From Cystobacter ferrugineus (lineage in GTDB: Bacteria > Myxococcota > Myxococcia > Myxococcales > Myxococcaceae), in assembly GCF_001887355.1 (NCBI RefSeq), contig NZ_MPIN01000010.1, positions 347,674 through 407,144 on the forward strand: a DNA stretch of 59,471 nt. Reading direction: 5' to 3'. The translations under genes were made by a program, and so were the position numbers. How positions within the stretch are numbered: the first letter of the stretch is position 1; each line of letters opens with the position of its first letter. Under the pieces are notes generated by a model. That model had not been told where the DNA came from. It searched no databases and saw nothing but the letters and a program-made list of their open reading frames with translations. Positions 33,502 to 45,400 of this stretch are shown here, piece by piece.

Positions 33502-36027
33502 GTGGCCCCCAACGCAGCCCGGGACTTTGGCAGATACGAACTGGTGTCGAAGCTCGCGTCGGGCGGGATGGCGGTCACCTATCGCGCGACGATGAAGGGC
33601 GCCGCGGGGGTGACCAAGCCCGTGGTCATCAAGCAGATCCTCCCCCACTTCGCCGATGACCCCGCCTTCGTGGAGATGTTCATCAGCGAGGCGCGCGTGG
33701 CGGCGGCGCTCACCCACGGCAACATCGCCCAGGTCTTCGACTTCGGAGAGATCGACGGCCATTACTTCCTGGCCATGGAGTTCGTGCACGGCCAGCCGCT
33801 GTCCAAGCTGCTGCGCCGCGCCCAGCGCGCGGGCCTCCCGTCGATGCCCATCCCCCTGGCGCTCTACATCGCCTCGCAGATCTGCGACGGGTTGGACTAC
33901 GCGCACCGCCACCTGGACGAGAACGGCGAGCCGCTGGGACTGGTGCACCGCGACGTGTCCCCGGACAACGTGCTCATCTCCTACGAGGGCCAGGTCAAGG
34001 TCATCGACTTCGGCATCGCCAAGGCGACGAGCCTGGTGGAGGGGAGCACCTCGCCGGGCACCGTCAAGGGCAAGTACCCGTACTTCTCCACCGAGCAGGC
34101 CCGGGGCGAGCAGGACCTGGACGCGCGCTCGGACACGTTCGCCGTGGGCGTGGTGCTCTACGAGATGCTGTGCGGCCGCCGCCCCTATGACGGCGACTTC
34201 GTCGCCGTGCTGCCGCGCCTGCTCGCTGGCGACTACCCCAAGCCCTCCACGCACAACCCCTCCATCACCCCCGAGGTGGAGCTGGTCATCGCCACGGCGA
34301 TGGCGCTCGAGCGCGAGCAGCGCTACCCCACCGCCCAGGCCTTCGCCGAGGCGCTGCGCGAGCAGCTCTACTCCGCCTGGCCCCGCTTCTCGCCGAGCCA
34401 GGTGTCCCAGTTGCTCGGCCACCTGTTCGCCGAGGAGCTCGCGGCCGAGGGCCGCCGGGTGGAGGTGACGCCCGCCTTCCTCGAGCTGTTCGCCGAGTGG
34501 CAGCAGACGAACGGGACGCCCCGTCCAGTCTCGGCGGGCGCAAACCGTCCCCGCTCCAAGCCCGCTTCTGGCGCCTCGTCCGGGGAGATCAGCGGGCCGA
34601 TGTCGCGCTCCGGCCCCCATGGCGCGGCCCGCGCCTCGCAGCCGGGGGGTGCGCGCCCCATCGGCTCGACCACGGGGCGCCGGGTGTCGAGCGCGGGCAT
34701 GGCGCGCGTTCCCGCCTCCTCGCGCGAGCCCGAGACGATGGCGAGCCCGCTGACGGCCGCCCGCGTCCTCGAGAGCCCGAACGAGCCGCAAGACAACACC
34801 CCCCTCGATATCGAGGTGCCGGCGGTCACCCACATCACGAGCCTGGAGGCCGCCCACGAGCAGCGGGCCCAGGAGGAAAAGGCGCGCGAGGAGAAGCACC
34901 GGCGCCTGGTGCGCCAGCTCAGCGTGCCCCTCTTCGCCATCGCGCTGCTCGGCCTGCTCTACCTCGTCTTCTCGCCCAGGAAGGTCAAGGAAGAGGAAGC
35001 CGCCATGAAGGGCACGTTGTGGCTCACCTCCACGCCTCCGGGCGCCTCGGTGAAGCTCAACGGCAAGGACGTGCCCGGGGTCACGCCGCTCTTCGTGCCG
35101 GAGGTGCCCATCTACGAGGCCAGCACCTTCGTGCTCACGCTGCCGGGCTACCGGACGTGGACCAAGCGCTTCACGCCCACGACGATCGACAAGCCCACCC
35201 TGAACGCGGTGTTCGAGCCGCTCGAGCAGGAGCCCCCGCCGCGGGCGCCGCCCCCCGAGTCCGTGCCCGTGCCCGCGCCCCCGAAGTCCGATCTGTCGCG
35301 CAACGAGGCGGACTACCCGACGCGGCTCTTCGTCCTGCGCCCGCGCTACAACGCCTTCGTCGTGGACGGGCTCGACACGGCCTCCATCGAGCTCAACCCC
35401 CGGGTGGCCTACTCGGTCAGCACCGACGGCAGCGCCTCGCTGACCTCCGGGCGGGGCGGGGCCACGGGCACGCTCGCCTACTTCGCCGAGGGCGACAACC
35501 TGCCCGCGGACGAGACCTTCGGACTGCTCGGCCCGTCCACGCGCACCCTCAAGGGCGTGCGCCGGCTGCATGTCTTCCTGCTGGACGATGACCTGGCGGA
35601 CAACAGCGGCACGGTGCGGGTGAACCTGCGCCAGTCCCAGTTCGTCGCGCCGCGCAGCCTCACCTTCGAGGCCACCCGCAACGCGCTGGTGCTCGCCCCC
35701 GAGCAACAGTTCGTCCTGCGCGGGCTCAACCCGGACGCCGTCTACATGCTCACCGTGCGCGATGACGTCGCGGAGCTGCGTGTGGGCCCCACCGGCCGCG
35801 CCCGCCGCGTGTTGTGCGTGGAGAGCAACCAGCAGTCCGCCCGGCGAGTGCACCGCCTGCTCGAGTCGGGCAAGCGCTTCCAGATGACGGGCACGGACAC
35901 CCTGCGCTGCGCCTTCCCGGACGTCCGCGTGGAGGACAACGCGGGCGCCTTCGAGGTGGACATCGTCGACGTCACCGAGATGTCCCGCAAGGAGCGCGCC
36001 GACGCCCTGCGCGGCCCCCTGCGCTGA
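33502..36027 (+). CDS. Ser/Thr protein kinase with PEGA domain
   Basis: 841 aa from a GTG start. Kinase domain ~10-280: loop KLASGGMAVTYRA, catalytic Lys in VVIKQI, catalytic loop HRDVSPDN, DFGIAK, and a normal APE-like region. HRDVSPDN instead of HRDLKPEN is the myxobacterial subtype. A long Ser/Pro/Arg-rich linker leads to one membrane helix (LFAIALLGLLYLVF, ~475), then a PEGA motif (TPPGASVKLNGKDVPGVTPL; ~510-580) and a C-terminal ~250-residue periplasmic region with beta-rich text that I cannot classify. So the kinase is inside and the sensor outside: a receptor kinase. Substrates unknown. Confidence 0.92.
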   Translation: MAPNAARDFGRYELVSKLASGGMAVTYRATMKGAAGVTKPVVIKQILPHFADDPAFVEMFISEARVAAALTHGNIAQVFDFGEIDGHYFLAMEFVHGQPLSKLLRRAQRAGLPSMPIPLALYIASQICDGLDYAHRHLDENGEPLGLVHRDVSPDNVLISYEGQVKVIDFGIAKATSLVEGSTSPGTVKGKYPYFSTEQARGEQDLDARSDTFAVGVVLYEMLCGRRPYDGDFVAVLPRLLAGDYPKPSTHNPSITPEVELVIATAMALEREQRYPTAQAFAEALREQLYSAWPRFSPSQVSQLLGHLFAEELAAEGRRVEVTPAFLELFAEWQQTNGTPRPVSAGANRPRSKPASGASSGEISGPMSRSGPHGAARASQPGGARPIGSTTGRRVSSAGMARVPASSREPETMASPLTAARVLESPNEPQDNTPLDIEVPAVTHITSLEAAHEQRAQEEKAREEKHRRLVRQLSVPLFAIALLGLLYLVFSPRKVKEEEAAMKGTLWLTSTPPGASVKLNGKDVPGVTPLFVPEVPIYEASTFVLTLPGYRTWTKRFTPTTIDKPTLNAVFEPLEQEPPPRAPPPESVPVPAPPKSDLSRNEADYPTRLFVLRPRYNAFVVDGLDTASIELNPRVAYSVSTDGSASLTSGRGGATGTLAYFAEGDNLPADETFGLLGPSTRTLKGVRRLHVFLLDDDLADNSGTVRVNLRQSQFVAPRSLTFEATRNALVLAPEQQFVLRGLNPDAVYMLTVRDDVAELRVGPTGRARRVLCVESNQQSARRVHRLLESGKRFQMTGTDTLRCAFPDVRVEDNAGAFEVDIVDVTEMSRKERADALRGPLR

Positions 36028-36355
36028 GCCGCCTCCCCCGAGGCGAGGTAGGGAGCGGACGGACAGGCGCCGGGGCCATCCGACAGGTGCGCCCAAATGC
36101 CCACCAGCCGAGCTTACTTTGAGCACCGCTTTTCAACCGAAACGGTGCATACTCTGCAAAAGGGTCTGGATCACCGGATCCCTCGAAAACCGAAGGATTC
36201 CTTCCGTAAGGGCTTGCTCGCGGCGGTGAGGCGATCAGGTTCAACAAGGACGGGAAAGGCACGTGGGCGCGGAGCCATTCATGGCACCGGGCCCACATGT
36301 CTTTTTGGGGCCCGCCCGCTCCCTCGAGAGGGAGGGAAGCGGGGGCCCGGGTGGC
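36028..36355. other. Intergenic region between the kinase and gyrB
   Basis: 328 nt between tandem convergent stops. It contains a 6-bp dyad GCACCG/CGGTGC (36123-36148) and AAGGATTCCTT near 36192, and the long hairpin downstream of gyrB (36308-36348). Open frames on the plus strand lack coding bias and a ribosome-binding site. Confidence 0.4.
36308..36348 (-). terminator. Hairpin after gyrB
   Basis: GGGCCCGC..CGCT..CCTC pairs with GAGG..AGCG..GGGCCC through a short GAGA loop, 8 nt past the gyrB stop. On the minus strand no U-run follows, so if it terminates it is not a classic intrinsic site. Confidence 0.5.
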
Positions 36356-38941
<2,586 letters not shown>

Positions 38942-39400
38942 CTAGGCGTCAAACCGGGGGGCGGGCTTGCGTTCCTCCAGGGCGGACGCGAGCTCGCCAT
39001 AGGTGCTCCGGGAGGCGAACAGGTGCCGGGTGACGAGCACCCGTCCCCCCTCGTCGAGGAACAGGCCCAGCACCTCGCCATGGCGGCCGATGCGCCGCAC
39101 GACGTCGATCTGCCCCCAGGAAAGCTGAATCCGGCCGTTGGAAAAGGGACGAGCCACTTCCACGCCCCGGGAGCTAAGTGTAACGCCCCAGCCAGGCCGT
39201 GGCCGCAAGCGATGCCAGACAAAGGCGAAGACAAGCATCAAGCCTCCGGTGACGCCCGCCCGGGCCACGGCCAGGGGAGGGTTGCCCTGTGAGCGGGCAT
39301 CGGCCAGGGCCCAGGCGCTGAGAATGGCCAGCACACAGGCGCCCAGGAACAGGGCACGGCGCGAGAAGCGGGGATCGAAGGCGTAGAAGCGGGGCTCCAT
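38942..39400 (-). CDS. Small membrane protein, possible PH-like domain
   Basis: 152 aa. Two hydrophobic segments near the N-terminus (ALFLGACVLAILSAWALADA and VTGGLMLVFAFVWH), then a soluble ~80-residue part with alternating strands (GVTLSSRGVEVARPFSNGRI, LSWGQIDVVRRIGR). This two-helix + beta-domain outline resembles bacterial PH-like YdbT/YdbS proteins, but the similarity is by eye only. Upstream of gyrB on the same strand, 126 nt away; the ribosome-binding site is weak. Confidence 0.65.
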   Translation of the reverse strand: MEPRFYAFDPRFSRRALFLGACVLAILSAWALADARSQGNPPLAVARAGVTGGLMLVFAFVWHRLRPRPGWGVTLSSRGVEVARPFSNGRIQLSWGQIDVVRRIGRHGEVLGLFLDEGGRVLVTRHLFASRSTYGELASALEERKPAPRFDA

Positions 39401-39501
39401 GCGAGCAGCCTGCACCCTACCCTCCCCGAGGGCCCGCCGGGTATTTTCCCGCCGCCCGCACTGTCCACCCGGAAGCGCCCACACGGCCCAGGAGAGCCCT
39501 C

Positions 39502-40296
39502 ATGACGGACGCTGAACTCACCGCGCGGCTGCGGGCCAGTCTGCTGGCCCTCAAGGCGATGCAGACGCGCACCACGGCCCTGCGGGGACTCGAGCTGCCA
39601 GGAGTCCGGGCCCTGTGCCTGCCCGGCCGGGGTATTCCCCTCTTCCAGCAACAGGTCCTGTACGCCCACGCGAAGGCGCTCGCTCCCGCCCTGCCCCACG
39701 TCGAGGCGTGGTACCGCGAACACCGGGTGCCCGCCTGGCGCGTGATCGTCACCCCGGGGGACTCACTCGCGGAGGCCGCCCTGTCCGCCGCCGGCTACAC
39801 CCCCGAGGGTGGCATGCCCGCCATGGGTCTGAGCCTCGCGCCCACTCCACCCTCCCCCATCCCCCCGGGGCTCACCGTGGAGCACTCCGAGGATCCGCGC
39901 GAGGTGATCGAGCTCAACATGCGCTGCTACCCCCCGGGCGTCATGGACTTCCTGAGCGCCTGGCGGGGTGAATCGCCGCCGGACGTCCCCTTGTACGGAG
40001 TGCTCGTGCGCGAGGCGGGCCGGGTGCTCTCCGTGGGACTGGCGCTCGATCTGGACGACACCGCGGGCGTGTACATGGTCGCCACACACCCCGACGCGCG
40101 CCGCCGGGGACTGGGGGCTCTGGTGATGGAGGGTCTGCACGCGGATGCGCTCGCGCGCGGCCGCGCCGCCTCCGTCCTCCAGTCGTCCGAGGAGGGAGTC
40201 GGCATGTACCAGCGCGTCGGCTACCGGCACCTGGGCACGTGGGTCAACTGGGTGCGCCGGCTCGAGGAGGCGGCTCCAGGGGCAGCTCCAGGGTGA
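39502..40296 (+). CDS. GNAT-family acetyltransferase
   Basis: 264 aa. The C-terminal ~130 residues match the GNAT fold: GVLVREAGRVLSVGLALDL, ATHPDARRRGLGALVMEGLH with the acetyl-CoA-binding R-R-x-G-x-G-like loop, and GMYQRVGYRHLGTWVNWVR. The N-terminal half is a second, degenerate domain (VEAWYREHRVPAWRVIVTPG, AAGYTPEGGMPAMGLSL), as in two-domain GNATs. Substrate unknown. Its 3' end overlaps the convergent histidine-kinase gene by 53 nt. Confidence 0.83.
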   Translation: MTDAELTARLRASLLALKAMQTRTTALRGLELPGVRALCLPGRGIPLFQQQVLYAHAKALAPALPHVEAWYREHRVPAWRVIVTPGDSLAEAALSAAGYTPEGGMPAMGLSLAPTPPSPIPPGLTVEHSEDPREVIELNMRCYPPGVMDFLSAWRGESPPDVPLYGVLVREAGRVLSVGLALDLDDTAGVYMVATHPDARRRGLGALVMEGLHADALARGRAASVLQSSEEGVGMYQRVGYRHLGTWVNWVRRLEEAAPGAAPG

Positions 40297-41869
40297 AGCG
40301 CGCGCCACCTCCGGGGCGCTGCTCGGCCCAGACCCGGCCGCCATGCGCCTCGGCCGCCCGGCGCGCCAGATACAACCCCAGCCCCAGGCCCCCATACGAG
40401 CGCGAGGACACCGCCCGCCCGAAGCGCTCGAAGATGCGCTCGAGGTGCTCCGCCGGCACGCCGATGCCCTGGTCCTCCACCACCACGCGCACCCGGCCCC
40501 CGGCCTCCTCGCCGCGCACCTCCACCGGCTGGCGCGGACCGAACTTGAGCGCATTGGCCACCAGGCTCGACACCACCTGCTCCACGCGCATCCGGTCCCA
40601 CTGGCCCACCAACCCCGGCGCCACGCTCACCCGCAGCCCACAGCCCACCGCCTCGGCCTCCGCCTGGAAGCGCTCCATCACCTCACCCACCAGCTCGCCC
40701 AGGTCCACCCGCTCGGGGGACAGGGGCAGCTCGCCCGTGGACAACAGCGACACGTCCAGCAGCGACTCCACCAGCGCGCCCAGGCGCCGCACCTGACGCA
40801 GCCCCCGCTCCAGCCGCTCGATCAGGGCCGGGGAGGACTCGCGCCGTGAGCGCTGCACGAGCGAGCCGAGCTGCAACCCCAGCGTGGTCAACGGCGTGCG
40901 CAGCTCGTGCGCGGCCACGGCCATGAAGTCGTCGCGCAGGTGGATGGCCTCCTGCGCCTCGCGGTAGAGCCGCGCGTTCTCCAGCGCGAGCGCGGCGCGG
41001 CGCCCCACGTCCTGGAAGAGCGCCAGGTCCGCGGCCGTGAAGGCCACCCGGTCTCCCGTGGCGAACAGGGTCATCACCCCCTGGCTTTCCCTCCGCCCCC
41101 GCAGGGGGACGCAGACGGCCGAGTGCACGCGCAGCTCGGTCACCACACGCAGATGCTCCGGCGAGCGCGCCCAGGCCAGCAGACGCTCTCCCCGGAGCTC
41201 CGGCACCCACTGCGCCTGGCCCGTGCGCCAGGTCAGCGCCGAACCCGAGGTGGCCTCCGGCACGAGCGGGAAGAGCCGGTCGAGGTCGCGGCCCCGCTCC
41301 ACCCATTCGGGATCCTCATGCGCCAGCACCACCAACTCGAGCTGCCCCTTCTCGTCGGGTGAGTAGACGGAACACCAGTCCGCCAGCTCCGGCACCATCA
41401 GGCGCGCCACCTGCTGCAGCGTCTCCTGGAAGTCCAGCGAGCCCGCCAACACCTCACCCACGCGCGCCATCAGGGAGCGCTCGCGGCGCAGACGCGACAC
41501 CTCCAGCTCGCGGGCCACCACGGCCGGCAGCCGGCCCAGGCACGCCCGGGAGAAGCAATCCCGCGCCCCCGCCTTCATCACCTCACCGGCCCCGCGCTCG
41601 TCCAGGCGCTCGGAGAGGACCAGGAGCGGAATATCCAGGTCGCGCCCGCGCACGGCGTCCAGGACCTCCGTGACAGCGAGGCCCGGCGGGCCCTCGCCAC
41701 ACACGAGCACCTCCCACGGCCCCCGCTCCAGCGCCGCGCCCAGCTCCCCGGCGGTGCGCACGACACACGCCTCGAGCTCGTCGTGGCCACCCTCCCGGAG
41801 GGCCTCCACCACCCGCGCCTCGTCGTCCGGCTCGCCCGCCACCAGCAGGATGCGCAGGGGCGCCGTCAT
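40244..41869 (-). CDS. Sensor histidine kinase with pseudo-receiver and GAF domains
   Basis: 541 aa. Residues ~1-125 have a receiver fold (RILLVAGEPDDEARVVEAL, ending DCFSRACLGRLPAVVAREL), but the phospho-accepting Asp is missing (VLVCGEGPPG where VLVCDxxLPG is usual), so it is probably not phosphorylated. A GAF-like domain follows (~130-300: LADWCSVYSPDEKGQLELVV, VHSAVCVPLRGRRESQGVMT), then a HisKA box (MAVAAHELRTPLTTL) and HATPase_c (DQGIGVPAEHLERIFERF, GLGLGLYLARRAAEAHGG). No membrane segment: cytoplasmic sensor. A partner response regulator is not in the window. Confidence 0.9.
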   Translation of the reverse strand: MTAPLRILLVAGEPDDEARVVEALREGGHDELEACVVRTAGELGAALERGPWEVLVCGEGPPGLAVTEVLDAVRGRDLDIPLLVLSERLDERGAGEVMKAGARDCFSRACLGRLPAVVARELEVSRLRRERSLMARVGEVLAGSLDFQETLQQVARLMVPELADWCSVYSPDEKGQLELVVLAHEDPEWVERGRDLDRLFPLVPEATSGSALTWRTGQAQWVPELRGERLLAWARSPEHLRVVTELRVHSAVCVPLRGRRESQGVMTLFATGDRVAFTAADLALFQDVGRRAALALENARLYREAQEAIHLRDDFMAVAAHELRTPLTTLGLQLGSLVQRSRRESSPALIERLERGLRQVRRLGALVESLLDVSLLSTGELPLSPERVDLGELVGEVMERFQAEAEAVGCGLRVSVAPGLVGQWDRMRVEQVVSSLVANALKFGPRQPVEVRGEEAGGRVRVVVEDQGIGVPAEHLERIFERFGRAVSSRSYGGLGLGLYLARRAAEAHGGRVWAEQRPGGGARFTLELPLEPPPRAGAPS

Positions 41870-42306
41870 CCAGGCGCCCCCGGCCCCCGACCCTGGCCGG
41901 CACCCGTTCCAAGGCGCACGCCCGCCCGGGGCACCTCGTCCTCCTCACGCAAGAGGGATCGCTGGATGTACATGCTCGCAACTCCACGCCTTGGACCCGA
42001 GTACAAGCCTATAGCGGGTCCCTCCTGCGTCGTCCGCCAGGAAGCAACCCCCCCGGTCCTGGAACGCTCCCCGGTGAACGTCTCGCGCCCGCCCCGCCAG
42101 CCGGCGGCGCCAGAGCCTGAAAAAAAGTCTGGAAAATGCCCGTCAGGAACCGCCCCCGGGCCCCCGTCCCTGCCCTTCATCGGAACGCCCGGCCGGAAAG
42201 GCCCCACACGCCCACCCATGCGAGAAGACGGCTTCTCCACTCGGGCGTTCCGTCCCCTTTCACCCGGGTTCTCGCGTCCGGCCGAACAGGCCCCACAAGC
42301 CCACAC
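41870..42306. other. Non-coding, structured region upstream of the permuted tRNA-like gene
   Basis: About 440 nt without a convincing gene. It includes an 11-bp perfect inverted repeat CGGAACGCCCG (42181-42191) / CGGGCGTTCCG (42242-42252), enclosing two small hairpins: GGCC-GGAAA-GGCC (42191-42203) and GAGAAG-ACGG-CTTCTC (42222-42237). A 26-nt segment at 42190-42215 recurs at 42279-42304 with 23 identities. The region looks like folded RNA rather than spacer. Confidence 0.45.
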
Positions 42307-42388
42307 GCTCGAGGTCGCCGGTTCGACTCCGGCTCTCCCGACACGCCGTACCGGGAGATAGCTCAGGGGTAGAGCAGGAGCCTCCCAA
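42307..42388 (+). tRNA. Circularly permuted tRNA-like gene (3' half before 5' half; Val CAC or Gly CCC)
   Basis: Order is reversed. First comes the 3' half: GCTC (anticodon stem, 42307-42310), variable loop, T-arm GCCGG-TTCGACT-CCGGC (42317-42333), acceptor TCTCCCG (42334-42340) and discriminator A (42341). After a 10-nt joining sequence comes the 5' half: acceptor CGGGAGA (42352-42358), TA, D-arm GCTC-AGGGGTA-GAGC, A, and anticodon stem GGAGC with loop start CTCCC. The acceptor halves are complementary in all 7 pairs, and four of five anticodon-stem pairs form (27-43 is G-G). Flanks pair too: ACAAGCC/GGCTTGT and CGCGTCCG/CGGACGCG. The CACAC just before GCTC would give a Val (CAC) loop after a junction at position 33, and A73 fits Val; a junction further 3' would give Gly (CCC). 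Alternative: neighbouring halves of two eroded tandem tRNAs. Confidence 0.55.
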
Positions 42389-42427
42389 CCCTGGCTTGTT
42401 CACTCGGACGCGGCTTTTCTCCCCGCC

Positions 42428-45400
42428 TCACGCCCGCAGGGCGCCGCCCTCCACCTCCAGCACGCGCTGGTCGAAGAGGCGCAGGGCCTCGCGCAGGTCC
42501 GACGAGGCCGCTTCCGCGGGAGCGTTGCGCGCGCTCATCAGCCGCCGCCGCGCGGCCATCAAGGCCCGCTGACCCTGCTCGCTGTGCGGAGCATTCTCCG
42601 CCTCCGCCAGGTCCACCGCCACGCGCAGCACCGAGGTGAGCTCGCGCAGCACGAGGTCGTCCTGGAGCTCCGGGGCCTGGGCGAGCGCGGAGAACCCCTG
42701 CCGCGCGGCCACGAGGTTGCCCTGGGCGGCCTGCACCGCGGACAGGTGCGCGCTGAAGCGCAGCGAGTGCCACCGGGACACCCGGGCCAGCAGCCCCACC
42801 GCGTCCTCGAGGCTCACCCGCGCGGCCGGAAGCGCGCCGAGCGCCACCAGCGCCCGGCCCTGCTCGCCCAGCGCCACGCCCTCCACCAGACGCATGCCGA
42901 GCTGCCGCCCCATCCGCACCGCCTCGCCCAACTGGTCGCGCGCCTCCGCCGCCCGGCCCGCGTCGAGCAGGAAGCAGCCCAGGTTCACCAGCGCCAGCGC
43001 CTGGCCCGAACGGTCTCCCACGCGCGCCGCCTTCTCCAGGGCCTCCTCCAGCAGCACCACCGCCTCCGCCGTGCGCCCGTGCTCGCCAATGGCCAGCGCG
43101 TAGTTGACGAGGAAGCCCACCTCGAACGCCACGTCGCCGATGGCCCGGAACAGCTCCAACGCCGAGCGCAGGTGCGGCAGCGCCGCCTCCACCCCGCGCC
43201 GTCCCAGCTCCAGGAGGCCGAGGTTGCCCACCGCGTACGCGTCCAGCCAGCGGTCTCCCCCCGACGGCAGCTCCAGCGCCTCCTGGATGAGCGTCCAGGC
43301 CGCGCCCGTGTCGCACTCCTCCCGGGCCACGATGCACAGGTCCACCAGGACGCGCTTCTCCCGCGCCCCCGCGTCCAGCTCCCGGAAGATGGCGCGCGCC
43401 TCGCCCAGGTCCGTCCAGGCCGCCGTCATGCGGCCCTCCAGGTGGTGCACCCGGCCCCGGACGGCGAGCGCCTCGGCGCGCAGCAGCGGCTCCACCTCCA
43501 CCGAGGCCGACAGCTCCAGCGCCTTGTCCAGCCGCGCGAGCGTGAGGCCCACCGGCCCGCGCGCCGTCACGTCCGGCTCCAGCACCACCAGCGCGCCCAG
43601 GGCCCGCTCCAGCGTGCTCGCCGTGACGGGCACCACCGCCAGCGCGTTGTCACACGCCGCCAGCAGGTTCTCGCGCTCGAGCACCAGCCGGCGGAAGGCC
43701 ATCTCTCCGGCCCCGCCCCCGCCCCGCTCGCTCAAGCGGCGCGCGAGCGCCAGGTAGCACGCCGCGTGACGCGCCGCGACCGTCGCTCCCTCCCCGCGCT
43801 CCGCCAGGCGGCTCGAGGCGTACTGCCGGATGCTCTCGTACATGCCCAGGCGCAGCTCTCCCGGGAGCCCGTCCGGAGTGAAGACGCGCAGGAGCGACTT
43901 GGAGCGCAGCGAGTGGATGATCTCCAGCACGTCCGGTCCACCCGGGGGAAACACCAGCACGGCCTCGGCCGACTCCAAGGTGAAGCCGCCGCGGAACACC
44001 GAGCACTGCGCCAGCGCCGCGCGCTCGGCGGGCTCCAGCAGGTTCCACGACCAGTCGATCGCCCCCCAGAGCGTGTTCTGCCGCGCCGACACGTCGCGCC
44101 GCCCACCGCGCAACAGCTCGAAGCGGCGCGAGAGCCGATCCTGGATCTGACTCACCCCGAGCAGGTTGGTGCGCGCCGCCGCCAGCTCGATGGCCAGGGG
44201 GATGCCATCCAGCTTGCGCACGATGTCCGCCACCAGCGGGGCCTCCGCCTCCGTCAGCTCGAAACCCCCGCGCACCGCGCGCGTGCGCTGCACGAACAGG
44301 TACACCGCGCCGCAGCCGAGCAGCACCTCGGGCCGCGTCTCGCCCTCCTCGGGCACCGCCAGGGGCTCCAGGTCCACCACACGCTCGGTGGGCAGTTGGA
44401 GCGCCTCGCGCGAGGTGACGAGGAAGCGGGCCCGGGGCGCCAGCTCGAGCCAGCGGCCCAGCGTGGCGGGCATGTGCTGGATGACGTGCTCCACGTTGTC
44501 GAGGATGACGAGCACGTCCCCGCGTCCGGCCAGGGCGCGGCCCAACCGGTCCGCGGGCTCGCTGTCCTCGCCCGTGCGCGTGAGCGCGACGCCGAGCGCC
44601 CGGCCCACGGCATGGCAGATGTCATCCACCGTCACCGCGTCGGACAGCTCGCACAGCCACACCCCGCCTTCCCACGCCTCCGCCTCCAGGTTGCCGAACC
44701 GCATGGCCAGCCGGCTCTTGCCCATGCCCCCGGGGCCCAGCAGCGCCACCAGCCGATGGCCCCCGGCGAAGCAACGGCGCAGCTCCTTCAGCTCCTCGTC
44801 GCGGCCAATCAACTCCCCCGTCTCGCCCGGGAGGTTGCCCCGCCGGGCCTTCTGGACCCGCGGCGCCTCGAAGCGGCGCTCCGAGAGCCGCGCGGGCAGC
44901 ACCTCCACCAGCGCCATGGGCTCCTCGATGCCCTTGAGGACGTAGTCGCCCAGCGAGCGCACCACGGGGCCGCCCAGCGCCTCCCACGCGTCCGCCACGC
45001 GCGTCCACGTGCTCGCGCTCACCAGCACCTGGCCGCCATGGCCCGCCGAGGCGATGCGCGCCGCCGCGTTCACCATCCGCCCGAAGTAGTCCATGTGGCC
45101 GGTGCGCTCGTCGAGCCGGCACTCGGGCTCGCCCAGGTGCACGCCCATGCGCACGCGCAGGCCCCGGTGGACCAGCCCGTGGGTGCCCCGCTCCACCCGC
45201 GCATCCGGCTCGGCGAGCAACACCTCGGGCCAGGGCGCCTCCAACAACGCCTGCTGCGCCTCCAGACACCAGCGCACCGCCTCCACCACCGACGCGAAGG
45301 CCACCATGAAGGAGTCCCCCTGCGTCTTCACCTCGTAGCCCCCGTGCATGTCCAGCAGGGCGCGCAGCACCTCGTTGTGCACGTCCAGCGCCCGGCCCAT

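Noticed and set aside
42307..42388. Permuted tmRNA (two-piece ssrA)
   Set aside because: A canonical D-arm and an anticodon stem are present, both absent in tmRNA, and there is no tag-coding segment.
42293..42413. Permuted group I intron around the tRNA halves
   Set aside because: A group I explanation needs a U-G pair at the 5' splice site and a terminal G before the 3' exon; the base before the 3' half is C under the best anticodon reconstruction, only ~40 nt separate the 5' half from the next gene's stop, and I see no core helices.
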